The notes beneath the pieces are model-generated. The model was not told the DNA's origin. It was given only the letters and a program-made list of their open reading frames with translations, and did no database searches. Shown here piece by piece: positions 1 to 12,500 of a stretch of 19,588 nt of DNA. Every line of letters begins with the position of its first letter. Positions within the stretch are counted from its first letter, which is position 1. The stretch comes from Pinguiococcus pyrenoidosus. Its lineage: Eukaryota; Sar; Pinguiophyceae; Pinguiochrysidales; Pinguiochrysidaceae. The position numbers were made by a program, and so were the translations under genes. The DNA is taken from assembly GCA_019677205.1 (NCBI GenBank), contig JAAMXY010004182.1, forward strand, positions 1 through 19,588. The letters are read 5' to 3'.

Positions 1-10
1 CGTCTTTATA

Positions 11-379
11 ATGCACACGAACCAAGGGGATCCAATTCCCCATGGAAGCTGTAGCCCAACCAAGAATTACCACCCCATGACTGAGAGTCAAACAGGGATG
101 TCAATCGGCCTCTACGCACTGCGGTTGCCTGAAGGAGAGCAGCTCGTCGACGACCAACGCGTGTACGCAGATGACATCCGCTTGGAAGAAATCTACACTG
201 TAGATGTAGGGCTTCCGCGCAGCACTACTGCGAACGACCCTCGTCGCGTTGTTCAAGTGACCCTTCGCTTTACGACGGGGACGCAGATGCTCTTGACTGA
301 CGGAGAGGGAAACGTCATTCCGGATGATCGTTTCAAGGTCGAATACAAAGCCGGTCCAACTCTTGTTAGGGCCGCCTGA
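11..379 (+). CDS. Unrecognised small protein or 3'-terminal exon of a gene entering from the left
   Basis: I do not recognise this product. The frame is open from the left edge of the window to a TGA at 377-379, so it may be the last exon of a longer gene. If complete, the ATG at 11 gives 122 residues and the in-frame ATG at 77 gives 100. The first 22 residues are low-quality (rich in Pro, His and Asn), and the sequence improves after base ~98, where a possible splice acceptor (AAACAG, ending near 97) precedes ATGTCAATC. The later part alternates hydrophobic and charged residues (GLYALRLPEGE, VVQVTLRFTTG, RFKVEYKAG), which suggests a small beta-rich fold, followed by the end VRAA. I see no signal peptide, membrane segment or cysteine cluster. 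It converges on the giant gene, with 171 bases between the two stop codons. Confidence 0.45.
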   Translation: MHTNQGDPIPHGSCSPTKNYHPMTESQTGMSIGLYALRLPEGEQLVDDQRVYADDIRLEEIYTVDVGLPRSTTANDPRRVVQVTLRFTTGTQMLLTDGEGNVIPDDRFKVEYKAGPTLVRAA

Positions 380-550
380 CGAGTGGCTGGTGGTTGTCTG
401 TCCACCCGTGTGTGCGCGTGCTCGGGTGTGCGGGAATGCTGCGTAGCTCTCCAGGCGTGATCTGTGTCGACGTAATAAGTGTTTGAGTACTCTCTTGGCA
501 GCTTCCTAGAATATCGTCGTCATCCTGCAGCAATGGTCTAGCGTAGCATC
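380..550. other. Convergent intergenic gap (3' flanks of both genes)
   Basis: This 171-base stretch lies between two convergent stop codons and must hold both 3' UTRs and cleavage sites. I see no canonical AATAAA on either strand. The closest match is AATAAG at 474-479 on the plus strand. The segment 405-435 is a GT/GC-rich run, which could be a downstream GU-rich element for the plus-strand gene, but this is weak. Confidence 0.4.
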
Positions 551-3500
551 CTATGCATTCCTCGCAGCATCCTCCACTGCTTTCTCACAACGACGTATCA
601 GCGCCCTCCTGAGCGCCTCGGGGGTGCAGTCTGGGAAAGGCTAACGAGGAAGAAATGTAAGTCGGGCCTCGGCAGCGGCAGCAGATGTGCGATCTTACCC
701 GGCCTTCGTCGTCAACTGCGCCTTTATAATCGTCGATAATATCTTCCGGGGAGAGAAGCTCTTGCTTGAGGCAGTACTGCAGTATCTTTTTGCCCTGGCC
801 TTCCTTTCCGTTTCTGCCATTGATGTACCATTCGTAAACTGCCCACATACTCCCAAGATCTAGCATTTTTTTCGCAACAGGGTGCAGGACTCTTTCGCGG
901 AAGTCAGGCTCCTCGCGCCAGACTCGGAAAAGCTCTTGAAGTGTTGTCCCTGGTCTGGCTGCGTGCAAGTCTTGTGCTACTCTTCTCGCCTCTGTGTCTT
1001 CCATGGGACTCTCATTGAAGCTAGGGTCGTCAGTCAGGGTGCCTCGCTTACCCGAGAGAAAGTTTGCAACCTCCTGGATATGCCCCTCTACCCCATCCTC
1101 CTTTCTCCTTCTCGACGACACTTTCGTGGCGGCTTCACCTTTCGATTCCTCGACACCTCCCTGATCATCGCCGACGTACTGCACCATCTCTGACACTTCT
1201 ATCATCCAGTCTGCCAAGCCATGGGACCTTCTTGATCTGTCCAAGGGCTCAACAACGTCTTCGACGTCCTCTTCTTCGCCTTCACCATCGATGCTACGCT
1301 CATCCGGTGGGTAGCCGATCGACTCATCGTCTTCAGGCCGATCAACCCAGAGAACCTCTTCGGGAACTGAGGGGTCTATCTTCGCGTCGTTGTTTTCCGA
1401 TCGACTTGCCATGGGCTCGTTGTCGTCATCCTCCGCTATATCGCGCGATACGTCTGCCCAAAGGCTGCGGTCGTTGGCAAAGATGTCATAGCTCTTCATT
1501 TCGTCAAAGGCTGCTTGGCTGCCGTCGTACGCGAACGACTGCTCTCGAACCATTTTTTGCACTTCACACATGACGTCAACGTAGCAAGAAACTTGCACCT
1601 CCCGAAAGATCCTTGCGGGAAGCTCGCTTAGTTTGTAGTCGAGGAAATCCTGAAGCACCAGTCCGATGATCTCTCCATTGGCCTCGCAAGCGTAGCGCTC
1701 CATGCTCTTCAGGTCACCTTCTAGGTCCCGGAGCGCGGCGCGATACTTCGCTCTGGTCGCATCGCCGTCATGGGCGACCCCGTCTTCCATGGCTGTCCTT
1801 AGGTCTTCCTCTTCGTAGTCCTTCCAGAGTCGCTGAATCTGGTGTCTTTGCTCCGCAGGTAGACATCGCTTCACAGTCGAAGGTAGCTCAACGAAGTCAA
1901 ACCACCCGGACTGGATATCTTGCAGGATGCCCTCACCAACGGTAGGCAGAAGATCTGCGTCCATTCGATTGAGCAATTCTTGTTCAAGGATGGGCTCGTC
2001 ATTCCCAAGGTGCGGTTCGCCCACCGGACGCATTTGGTATAGACTCTGGATCTCCTCGGCAACTGCCGCACCTTCAGCATCCTGCATTTCCGCGAGGAGG
2101 GCTTGCAAATCGCCTTTCGGCAGCCATCTCCGTTGCTGCAGAGTGAGTAGGCAGCGCAAAAGCTTAATTGCTTTGTCCAGCGAGAGGCCGCGCCAGATTC
2201 GGCTCATCTCACTTCTCGCGCGGTCGTCGATCGGCAAGACTGGCAGATGCTTCACCGAAGACACCTCGCAGAGCTCGCGCCAAAGGCCTTGCGCGGTTAC
2301 GACTACTCTTGCTTCCATGCGTTGATACCCAGGGGATTGCTTCGAGTCCGAAAATCGGAAGGCCCTTCCGATTCGCTCGAACTCTTCAACTCGGAAGTTC
2401 TTCCTTGCCATGAAAGTGTCGAAGACATCCCACGCGAGGCCCACGACATCGAAGTATGCAGCACCTGTACGGTTGCCTTCACTGAACCAACCTCCACCAA
2501 ACCGACTTCTCAAGAGCGCTGTCATCTTGCTTGCCCCTTCATCTCGGGCGTCATCATACCCGGAGCAGATCACGCCTTCGCGCGTGAGCCTCTCCAGCGC
2601 GATTGGCACCTCTACCGGTAACCCTGTCGACAGAAGCTGTCGGCGCTGCGAAGCTGGATGTTCCTTCATCCTCTCGTAGAGGCCAAGATACTTCGATGCC
2701 AGCGCATTGTACTGCTTCCCAAGCATGGTAAGGACCCGGAGGACGAGGTTCTCTTCTTCGCTGGCAGAGATGAAAAGCATCACGCTGGTGTTCTCGGCAA
2801 TGTCTGGAATATTCGTTGCAGATGAGCTTTGGTCGTCGTTCTCTTCAACGGCCACCTCGCCGCAAGGTCCGGCGCCAACTTTCCGAAAGGCCTCTTTTAC
2901 AGCCTTCATATCGCTGTAGACCTGATCCCAAAGCTCCTGGACTTGCTGGGTCTGGCCAGGCGACCACCTGGTCGACCGGGATATTCTTCTTGTGAGTTCC
3001 CCGAGGGTCAAGTCTAAAGCATCATCCTCAGACACCATGCCCGTGAGGGTGTCGTGGGTCCATTGGTATGCCCTGTACAGCGTTGGTAGAGCCGTAAGAG
3101 CAACAAGCTTGTTGCGGTCGCCGAAGAAATTGCGCAGGAAGGACAGGTGTACATCGTCGGCTTCTTCTCCAGCAAGTCCCAGGCACCGAGCAATTAGCTC
3201 CTCCTCGTCCATCAGCTGCAGCTGAAGTACCGTATTCAAGCCCGCGACGGATGAGGAAAAGAGGCTTAGCTCCTTGTGCTCTTCGTTGAGCTGAACAAGC
3301 TGGCGGCAAGCCTCCTCCAAACTGGGCAGTCCTCCGCATACGCGCTGATGGATGCTTGCGAACATGTTCTCAAATCTGACTCGTTCTGCGGGATTGGCGA
3401 AGGTAGGAAGGAAAGGCTCGCCCTCGAAAGAAGCCCGGCGCAAATGATCAGCTACGGTGATGACCAGCAGCAATCTGTGCCTTTGACTACGCCCGTTGAA

Positions 3501-6500
3501 ATCACACAGAAAGCCCCACACCTCTTCGAGTTTTGCTCGGAGATGAGCATTCAGAGGCAGCCAACCAGAAAAGACAAAGCCGCGCAGCTGGTCGTATGCG
3601 CCGTCGACACATAGCAGGGAAGCCAAGATCGGGGCGTAACTCAGGAAGAGACATAGATTGAACGAATCCGGGGAGAGGGATAGAAGGGGACGATAGTCTG
3701 ATCGACATTTTGTTCCATTGCGCACGACTTCGGTACCACAATCGTAGTGATACACGCAGACACGCTTGTCGTACAATGAACCCAGCGGGAACTTCATGTG
3801 AATCTTTCCCGGCTCCAGAAGGTGGACACGAAGAGGATGGCGATCAGATGAACCGAGAATGCTTCCAACGACCGCAGCGATCGCATGCCTCATCTCCAGC
3901 ACGTGGCGATGAAGGGTCCTGTCCTCAAAGTTGAAAAGAGCCTTTGCGCCATCTCCGCTTTGCGCCTCGCTGCTTCGTTCATAGTCCCTGATTGGTTGAA
4001 TAGCCTGATCTAGACCGTCAACAAGTGCTTGGAAGTCGCCATGCGTTCGAGTGGTTATGTATACCCATCTTTCCAAGTTACTCTGCTGAAACGCCGGGCT
4101 AATGAAGGCTAGAAACACCCGGCTTTCCACCTCAGACAAGCGCAATGCCGTAAATAGCAATCCGCCGGGCCGCAGTGCAGCGCAAAGAGGTTCCGTATCA
4201 TGCCTCTGCACGCTGTCCGAATGCTCCCAGTATATCGTCATGAAAAGGAGGTATCGTAGGTCTCCCACTTGTCGTTCGTCTCCGCTCCTCATGTGCTCCT
4301 CAAAATGGCGGACAATTCTGCGCACTGCAGTTTCGTCCACGCTACGAACGTCATCCTTTATCGCCCTGTAGACACGTCCTAGATCGCTGTCTCGATTGTA
4401 AGTCATGAAGGATGGCTTCGCGACCTCATTGGTCATTGGCTCGAGCTTCTGGAGCGAAAGACTTGTCTGATCTCTCTGGTCCTCCCATTCCAGAACTGAC
4501 CTCAGACATGACCAGAGAGACGGAAAATTCTCGAATTGCTGTCGTAGCGGCTCTGCACAGCGATGCAGCCGCTGTGCAAGAGAAAAGGAGGACGACACTC
4601 CGTCCATCCTTTTCTGCAGATGAGCCATAAAGGATCTTGCTCGTAGAGTTCCCATCCTTTCGTCACTCGTGTCCAGAAGGCTGCGCAGGTCACTGACGAA
4701 GCCATCGTCCGAAAGAACGTCCAGACGAGACGCGTGCAGCGCCTGCGAATGGTCTTCGAAAGCGTCTGTGCTTACAAGCTTGTGCGCGACACATCGAGCC
4801 AAGGATCGGAGAAGGTCCTCCAAAGCTAGAGCAAAGTCAACCGATAGGATTGCGCTTTCTACCACGCCTTCGTTCTCCATCAGCACTTTGCAGCGACAGG
4901 CCTCGGAAGCTTTTTCCTTCAGAATTTCTCCGTCGGTGATCGAGCGAGGATCCATCTCGTTCGCAGCGTCAACGCTAAGGAAGTAGACGTCGGCCAGTAT
5001 CGAACTAATACCAAGTTGCTCAGCCGACCTCCCTTGAAGGTGCAGGCAATACTTCGGAGGCGTATAGAAGAAGGGAGGGGAGGATCGTTCGTACAGAAGC
5101 CTAGCCAGTGGCGACGCTCTCCTTGTCGGATCGGCGTGCTCTTTCCACAGCCCCTCGCAACGCAGTGCAATCTCCGCGAGGTATCTCTTCCTGGCCTTGG
5201 GCATCGGGGGAGACTCCTCGCTCTCCAGTGCCAAGAGGACGCAGTCCAGATAGCTAGCCAACCAGTCGTAGTTTGGCCCGGACACATCCAAAGCACCCCT
5301 TGGGTCCTGGTCAAATTGCTTCTCCGCCCTGGTAAGACCCCAGTCTAACACTTGGTCAAGGAAGGAAGACCTCTTCTCGCCGTCAACAACCAGTTGACAG
5401 ACGCTCTTCAGTGCGCTCCAGTCGTGATCCACCTTGAAAGCCAGGGCCAAGGATGCACGAGAGGCATGCAAAGGGCCGCAGGACTTCAGGATTCCCAAGA
5501 ACACGAGACCTCGCAGCTGCTGCTCCTCCTCCTCGGGAAGCTGCTGCTTCACGCGAAAAAGGATGGCGCACAGAGGCAGCCAAACCTCGGAGCCCCCGTG
5601 GCCGGCAATGAACGCAGATGCATTTTCAAATGTGAAGCGAACGCAACTACTCCAGAGGCTCGGGGCATTTGTGTCTCCCGCCAACAAAGCCTCTGAAATG
5701 CTTTTTTCCAGCTGCTGCGCACCGTCGGCGGCCCGGAAGAGGCAAACTAGAATGTCCAAGAGCTGTAGCAAGTCGTCCCTGCCGATTTGAAGCTCCGCAT
5801 GAGCTTGAAAAAGTCTCATCGGGGGGGCGTTTTTCCCGAGGATGCGTGCCTGCAGAGTCCTCACCAAGAGGCGTGCTGCTCGCACGGTCGCGTCATCGTT
5901 CATATCATGCACGACGCCGCGACCGACCAGAAGTTCTGCGAGATAGCAACGGAACAGTTCGGGACTTGCGCCATGCCTTTCCATCAAGCACTCCAGAAAG
6001 CTAGTCCTGCCAGAAGTGTCTTCCTCGAGAACTGCCTTCACTGTCTGCATGACGTCCATTGGGTGTCTAAGAATTGCGTGCGCGGTTGAGGCGATTGAGT
6101 TTTCTCGGTCGCCTCGAAGAACCATTGAGCATCGCGATAGAACGCTCTCCACTTCCTGGTGGACCAAGTGGAAGCACGGGTGGACACTCCATGAAGCATC
6201 TGCGGCAGCCCACATGCCCGTCCACACTCTGTGACAGGTGCCTTGGATCCTCAGCTCCTGAAGAGGGGGTACCGGAAGCACACTGAGGATATCGAAGAGA
6301 TCTGATTTTCTAGGCTGGGGTGCACTCGCTAAGAAAGCCGCGGCCTTATTCAGGCACAATTGCTCCAAAAACCAGGAGACGAAGTACTCGAAATCGTACT
6401 CGAAGGGTCTTTCGATCGATCGGTTGAAGGTAGTATTCCTGGTAACTCCAGACACATGTTCTCTTGCGGTGCGAAAGACATGGGCTTCCGCTGCTTGGAC

Positions 6501-9500
6501 ATCCCAAAGTGCAAGGAACCGGTCGATGATCAGTTTCCCAACCTTCGTTGAAACGGCACCGCCCTGTGCCCGCAAAGTGGCGGCTACGATCTTGTCAAGC
6601 TTCTCAATTCGACGATTATACTCCCCGCCGGCCAGCCTGTGATGCGAACTAGCTCTGTGCACGAAGTATCGAACGATGCGGCCAAGCTTTGACTGTAGAT
6701 ATTGCTCGATGACAGCATTGGCGTCGCCTGTCAGCGCTGCAGTCGTCGACTGGCTTGGGTCCCCAATAGCGTGGTCGAGAGAAAAGAGAAGGAACGCTGT
6801 CGCCGCTGTGCCAATTGGGGCGATCTCGTCGAGGAATACATGCTCCCAAGTAGGCGAGTATAGCGATGAGAACATTGGCTGCCGCGCATGCAGGCAATCC
6901 GGCAAGACACGCAGTACAACACACGCGACCTTGCCACCAGCAACCCTCGGGCTGCAGAGGGATTCCTCGAGAGCTATGCGGATGAAGCTGATTCTGCGAT
7001 TTACTATCGCCCGATGGCTTGACAGCTTCGGAGATTCTTCCTGCACCCCCGTCCAGCTGTCTCCAAAACTCGATACGTCCACCATCATGATGAACAGCTT
7101 CTCCGTGTCATTTGCCAGAAACGCGTCGACGGCGGCGGAAAAATCTCGTTGTGTTCGAAAAGCGGACATCTTGTAAATCCTCACTTCTTGGACTTCCTTC
7201 CATACCATCAACGAGATGAGCGTCTTCTGCTGTTCGGAAACTTGATTGCTGCTGGGATCAAAGTGACTTGGCAACTGCGAGAGAAATCGACCACTTCGCG
7301 TGTATGTCATCAGCAGTCTTGTTTGCTCTTCGAATGCTTTCTCAAGAAGCATGCGAAAACCCGTCCGCTCTCTACCAAGAAGCTGATGTCGACACATGCC
7401 AAGCGGGAGCTGTCTCAAGCTGACCAGTATACTCTCCGGGGCAGAGAGGTTCAAGAGGCGCATCAGGCAATTCGATTTAATCCAGTAGCAGAAGAGCGAT
7501 AGCGCAAAGGACAGCCTTGACTTCTCATATACTCTTGACCGACGGCCGGATTTAAGGCACGCCAGGGCTTCCTTAAGCCATACTGTGCAGGCGGAGGGCC
7601 TGCGGCATAGGGAAGACGTCTGGCTACGGGTCAGATTGGCTTCCTTATTCAGCCTTGTGACGACGTCAAACGAAGAGTCGTCGTCCGCTCCACGAGTGCA
7701 GGGGAAGCCCCGAAAGCCGAGCTCTCCCACAGCAAAGCCATGCATTTCGTCTAGAATGGCATTAGCAATTTCTACGTTTAGCGTCGATGCGGCAAAGGCT
7801 GGTTCAGCCGGGAGACGCTCAGCCTCGAGCGGAGTTTCACTTTCCTTCTGGTGCAGCCTTTGTCCCAGATCGCACGGAAGGATGCTCAGCATCAAGGACC
7901 TCATCGTCTCCTTCTCAACATAGCCATAGATTCCGCGGGTGAAATGCTCATGTCCTTCCAGAAAGCGTTCCAGATCTTCAAGAATCCTCACCACGAAACG
8001 CTTGACACCCTTAGGCAATTTGTCCAGGAGTTCTGTGAGGAAATCATCATGGCATAGGAGAAACTTCTCAAAACGATTCAGAAATGGGGCCGGTTGCAAA
8101 CCCAGGTCTTCCTTCCGTACGAGGACTACACACATGAAATCCTGATGGACTTGCGTTGATTCCGTATGGTCTCCAACAGCAATACTAGCGAAGTAAAGCT
8201 TCTTCCCCTCCGTGTTGCGGGACTCGTGGAAGTGCTGATTAAACATGTCGTAAAACGATTCATTGATGGCCTCCGTGTTGATAAGGACAACGGCATGCCC
8301 TTGTGTGGCCGCATGCTTAACGCCAGCCACAATTCGCGCGTGTTCCAGCTCCGCCATCTCAGGGAAGTTTCCGATCTGGAAGATGTTCGTCGTGCCTCTT
8401 TTCAGGAGATTGAACTTGGAAATGAGCTCCATGATTGAGGCGTCTAGGCTTGTGTCGACGATCAATTTCGGCCGCGGTAAGACGTCTCGCAGGCTCTGGG
8501 TAGCATCCGGCCGTGGCCTGTCAAGAACAGCATCCCGGAGAAGTTCGACAGGAGACAATCTGTTCTCTTGTATGAAGGTCTCGACGTCGGTGCCCAGGCT
8601 CAGGTGACTATCGCGCAGGAATGCTTCCTGTATTAGCATAGCCGTGGAGTTTGGTTCCGGGCCAAGGAAACCTGAAAAATTTCGCTGCACGGCGTGCAGC
8701 AATGGCTTTGGACGCTCAATGAAAGCCTGGTTGCCCATCGTTATGCCATTCTGCCTGATCCAGCGGGTGAGATGGCGAAGAAAGAACACGAAGTCACGAT
8801 GGCCGAAGAAACCTCGAAACCATCCCTCCTCCATCAATCGAAGATAAACGTCGCAAAGCGCATCCAGGAGCGCTTGAGTGACCCCCAAGCTTCCATTCAG
8901 ATGCGTCCCCGCAGCTCGACCGATGCTCTGCAGCTCTTCCTTCGTCAGACCAGCCCTTTCACAGAGAATCGCGCGATTCGCTTTTGCCGCATCTGGGCGC
9001 GAGTTCGAACTTGCGACGAAACTCGTCGAAGGATGATCAAGATAGTAGTGCAGAACCTTCAGACTCTCTCTCTTTGCCTCGGGCAGACCAGCCTCGTCAA
9101 GAAAAACGACTTGATTGCAGAAGTAAGACCTTGCATCCATGCGGGCCTGCCGCTTTCGTGCGCGCTCAAAGACTGCCTTTACCTGGGTCGAGGTAGATTT
9201 CCTCGAGCACTGGTAGCGAAGTGCCTGCAGGAGTGGAAAGTCTTTCCCGCGGAAGAAGAGACTCGGCGAATCCGATCCATTCAGATTCTGCACCACCAAG
9301 TTGAAGCTTAAGGTCTTCCCACTGCCAGGAGGTCCGACGAGAAACAGAGGGGTTTTCGTAATCGTGCACACCAGCGTAAGGAATAGCTGCTCCTCAAGTG
9401 CCTCATTCTTGGAGATGCCACTGGGCACCTTAATATGATCAACATACTTCGCGATAACCCACCTAAGATTTCCGGAAAAGCTCTCTTGACCACGCGTCAT

Positions 9501-12500
9501 ACGACGGCTGAATGCTTTGCGATCATCACCATCCAAACGTAGGTAGTAAACGCAAGCGATGGCAGCATCGCTTGCGATGTCGACTTCGGCCTCAAGCCTG
9601 CGTTGATGACCACGGGCCGTGCCAGGCTCGGGCGTCTCGATCGTTCCGGACCATATCATGCTGAGAAAGTACTGGAAGAGCCGAATGCACCTCTGAATGT
9701 CCCTCTGGCTGACGACGCTGGTGGATCGCTCTTCGATCTCTCTAGCGCTTTGAATTTCGCCTGATCGCCTCATCTCCTCTTTGTGACAATCCCGAACAAG
9801 CTGTTGAGCCGAAGCAATTCGCTGCGCAACGATCTGCAACGATCGCTGCCATCGTCCGTCTTCTTGGGTGAATATCTTCCAGATTCGATCTTGCTCCGCC
9901 AACACAGCCAGTTCGCGATCCTGGGCAATCTCCGCCATTCCTGAATGCGCTGCAAAGCTTGAAACGTCCGTCCTATTCAAGACCACTTTGACGAACTCGC
10001 GCAACCCGGAGATGAAGTGGATGAGCCGCGGCGGTGGGGGAGTGCTGTCGCGCACCACGCTACCTTCCCCATTCATCTCCTGGTGATCGGATTTGGAAAG
10101 CAGCTCCATGAGCGCGCTCAGGTACTCCTCTTCCTTCTTAGGCGTCAAAGCCCCATACTCCTGCACAAGCTGCTCCAAAGACGGTGGCAAGTCCTTAACC
10201 TGATGAAACCCTGGTAGAAGACGGTCCATTGCGCTGTCGGTAAAGCCATCACCAAATCTCTTCTTTGCTGCTTTGCGCTTCGGATTACATGCAGCTGCGA
10301 CGTTCAGATTTTCCGGCAGTCGCTCGCCCAGCAGAGAGTGATCGCAAAGGATCTCCTTCATCAAGCCCATCACACTGCAAGTGTTGAACTCGTCGATAAA
10401 GACGGTTACCGAGTGATGGAAGGATCGATTTGGCAGATCATTCTGATTTGGAAAGGACTGAAGCGCCTTTGCAGCAGCAATCGGCTCTTGAAATGCCTGC
10501 CTGACCTGCGCTGGAGTGAATGCGCCATGCATGTTTATGTGATAGAAGGTTTTCCGAAGAGGCTTGAACAGCAAGTCCTCGCAGAGCTTGAAGACCGCGA
10601 GATCCTTCTTCTTCCAATTCTCCTGGTTGATGTTGTTCATAAAGCGGAAGAACAGACTGCCCCGGCCGTCGCTGTCGGCTTCCTCCGCGCCGTCACCTTC
10701 ACCGTTGCCGTTTCTTGACTCCTTTCTCTCGCTGGTCCCGGTCCCGGCCCCGTCAGCGACCTTCCTGAGCTCTTGCAACGACGCCCTCCGATAAGCGTTT
10801 GCTGGCTTCACACCTAAGCTCCCCAACATCTCATGGATCGCCATAGATCCTCGGCGATGATGAGACGGCAGCAGGAGCGCCCGTTTATCGAGTACACTCG
10901 ATAGGTGCTCATCCAGCTTACCTGCCGACTGGGCAAGCTCGGCCTTGGCTTGACGGCAGAGATCTTGATCTGCATCAACGAAGGGATTGCACTCGGTGCA
11001 ACTTAGCATTGCTGCGCCCAGCTTTCGAAAGAAGTCCCTCCCGCTCCGCTTGAACTCCAAGGCCGTCAGGCAGCGAAGCTTTTCAACTATTATTGCCGGA
11101 GTCTCATCTCTCTGGACAATATGCTGAATGACATCCCTTCCCAGCTTGACTGTCACCTCGACATCAAAGCTTGCGTCCTCGTTGAAGAACCTGCGGTCAC
11201 TAGCTGCTCGTTCGTTCTCGGCAAAGAAGGCTCCCCTCCACTCGTTGAGTCGTTCTATTGAGATCTTGCTGAACGCTTCCCACGCGGCTGTTAGGAACTT
11301 CGAGAAGTTTTCAGTCGCCTCCGGCAACTTGCTCCACTCCTCGCGGAGCTTCGCGTGGAACAACGTCACCGAGTTTTCGTAGCTGTCATTCCAGATACTC
11401 CCTGACAGATCTTTGGTTGTCCTGACAAAGCTGTTCCAGCTACCAAGAGCCCCGCTGCGTCTTCGCGTGTGAATGCCTGCGTCAGGCACCCCGGCTCTGA
11501 CCAGAAGCTCTTCCTTCACGAATACTAGCACTGCGATGATAAATAGATCACTTGGCAGCTTTTGCAAGGCCACGTCATCGACTCCCGTGAAACCGAAGTG
11601 CTCGACAAGGACGTCCAAGATTCTTTCATGGGGATGCTCTGTCGGCTTTACCGGGCGATTGCGAAGGATACTGAGCATGCGAAGCAAGAAGGTCTTGCCG
11701 ACACCTGTCTCTCCACGCACGATGACTGGTATCTTGCTCTCGAAGGCTTCATTAAGACCCAAAAGCTTGACAAAAAAGTCCATTGTCAGCACGAAGCCAC
11801 TCTGATCGATTTCCGCAAGATACGTCTCATCTGGTCGTAATGGTCGACTCAGAGCCCGACCAAGAAAGTGATCCATCCGCTCCCGCTTCTGCAGCGCCTT
11901 CTTCTCGAGGTCTGCACACCTTTCAAGAGCAATACTAGTCCAGCTGTCGCTTGATTCTCCGCACGGAAGTCCTTCCTGTCTGTACTGCTCCTGTTGTACG
12001 CCATTGATCCGGAAGCCTAGCTTGGCAAGGACGCTTCTGACGTCTTTCCCGAGGTTTATAGGCTCCGTAGAAAGTAGGCCAATTGAGTAACCGCCGTCGG
12101 CTGCTCTCTCGTACACCATCTGACGATATTCCTAGCAATGCAAACGAAGGTGATTACGACTTGGTCCGACTGTGAAGCTCCAAGCGCCCACTTACTTTAT
12201 CTCCATCACGACTGCTAAGGTCGATATCGAGATACTCTCGACTCTCCTGAAGCATGAACCCAAAGATGGTGGACCCTAGCCCGTTCACCTGCTGTTCTCG
12301 AGACCTGTCGATCACGGACTGATTGTACTGGTAACCCGGCAAGTCCTCCATCACTTGCACTCGGCGGAGCAGGTGTTGAACGAGCAGCCTTTGTCGATTT
12401 TTCCTTTGGCTTCGAAGGATGCTACTCGCGCGACGCTCGTCGATCCCATCCTCCGCCAGCATTGCACTTGCCAGGAGAATCTGACGCTGCTGAAGAGACG

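Noticed and set aside
660-700. C-terminal Cys cluster (SHICCRCRG) as a zinc finger
   Set aside because: It lies inside the predicted intron 5, just after a GTAAGA donor.
8694-9311. Plus-strand frame of 205 codons
   Set aside because: Antisense to the conserved AAA4 module, with no recognisable motif.
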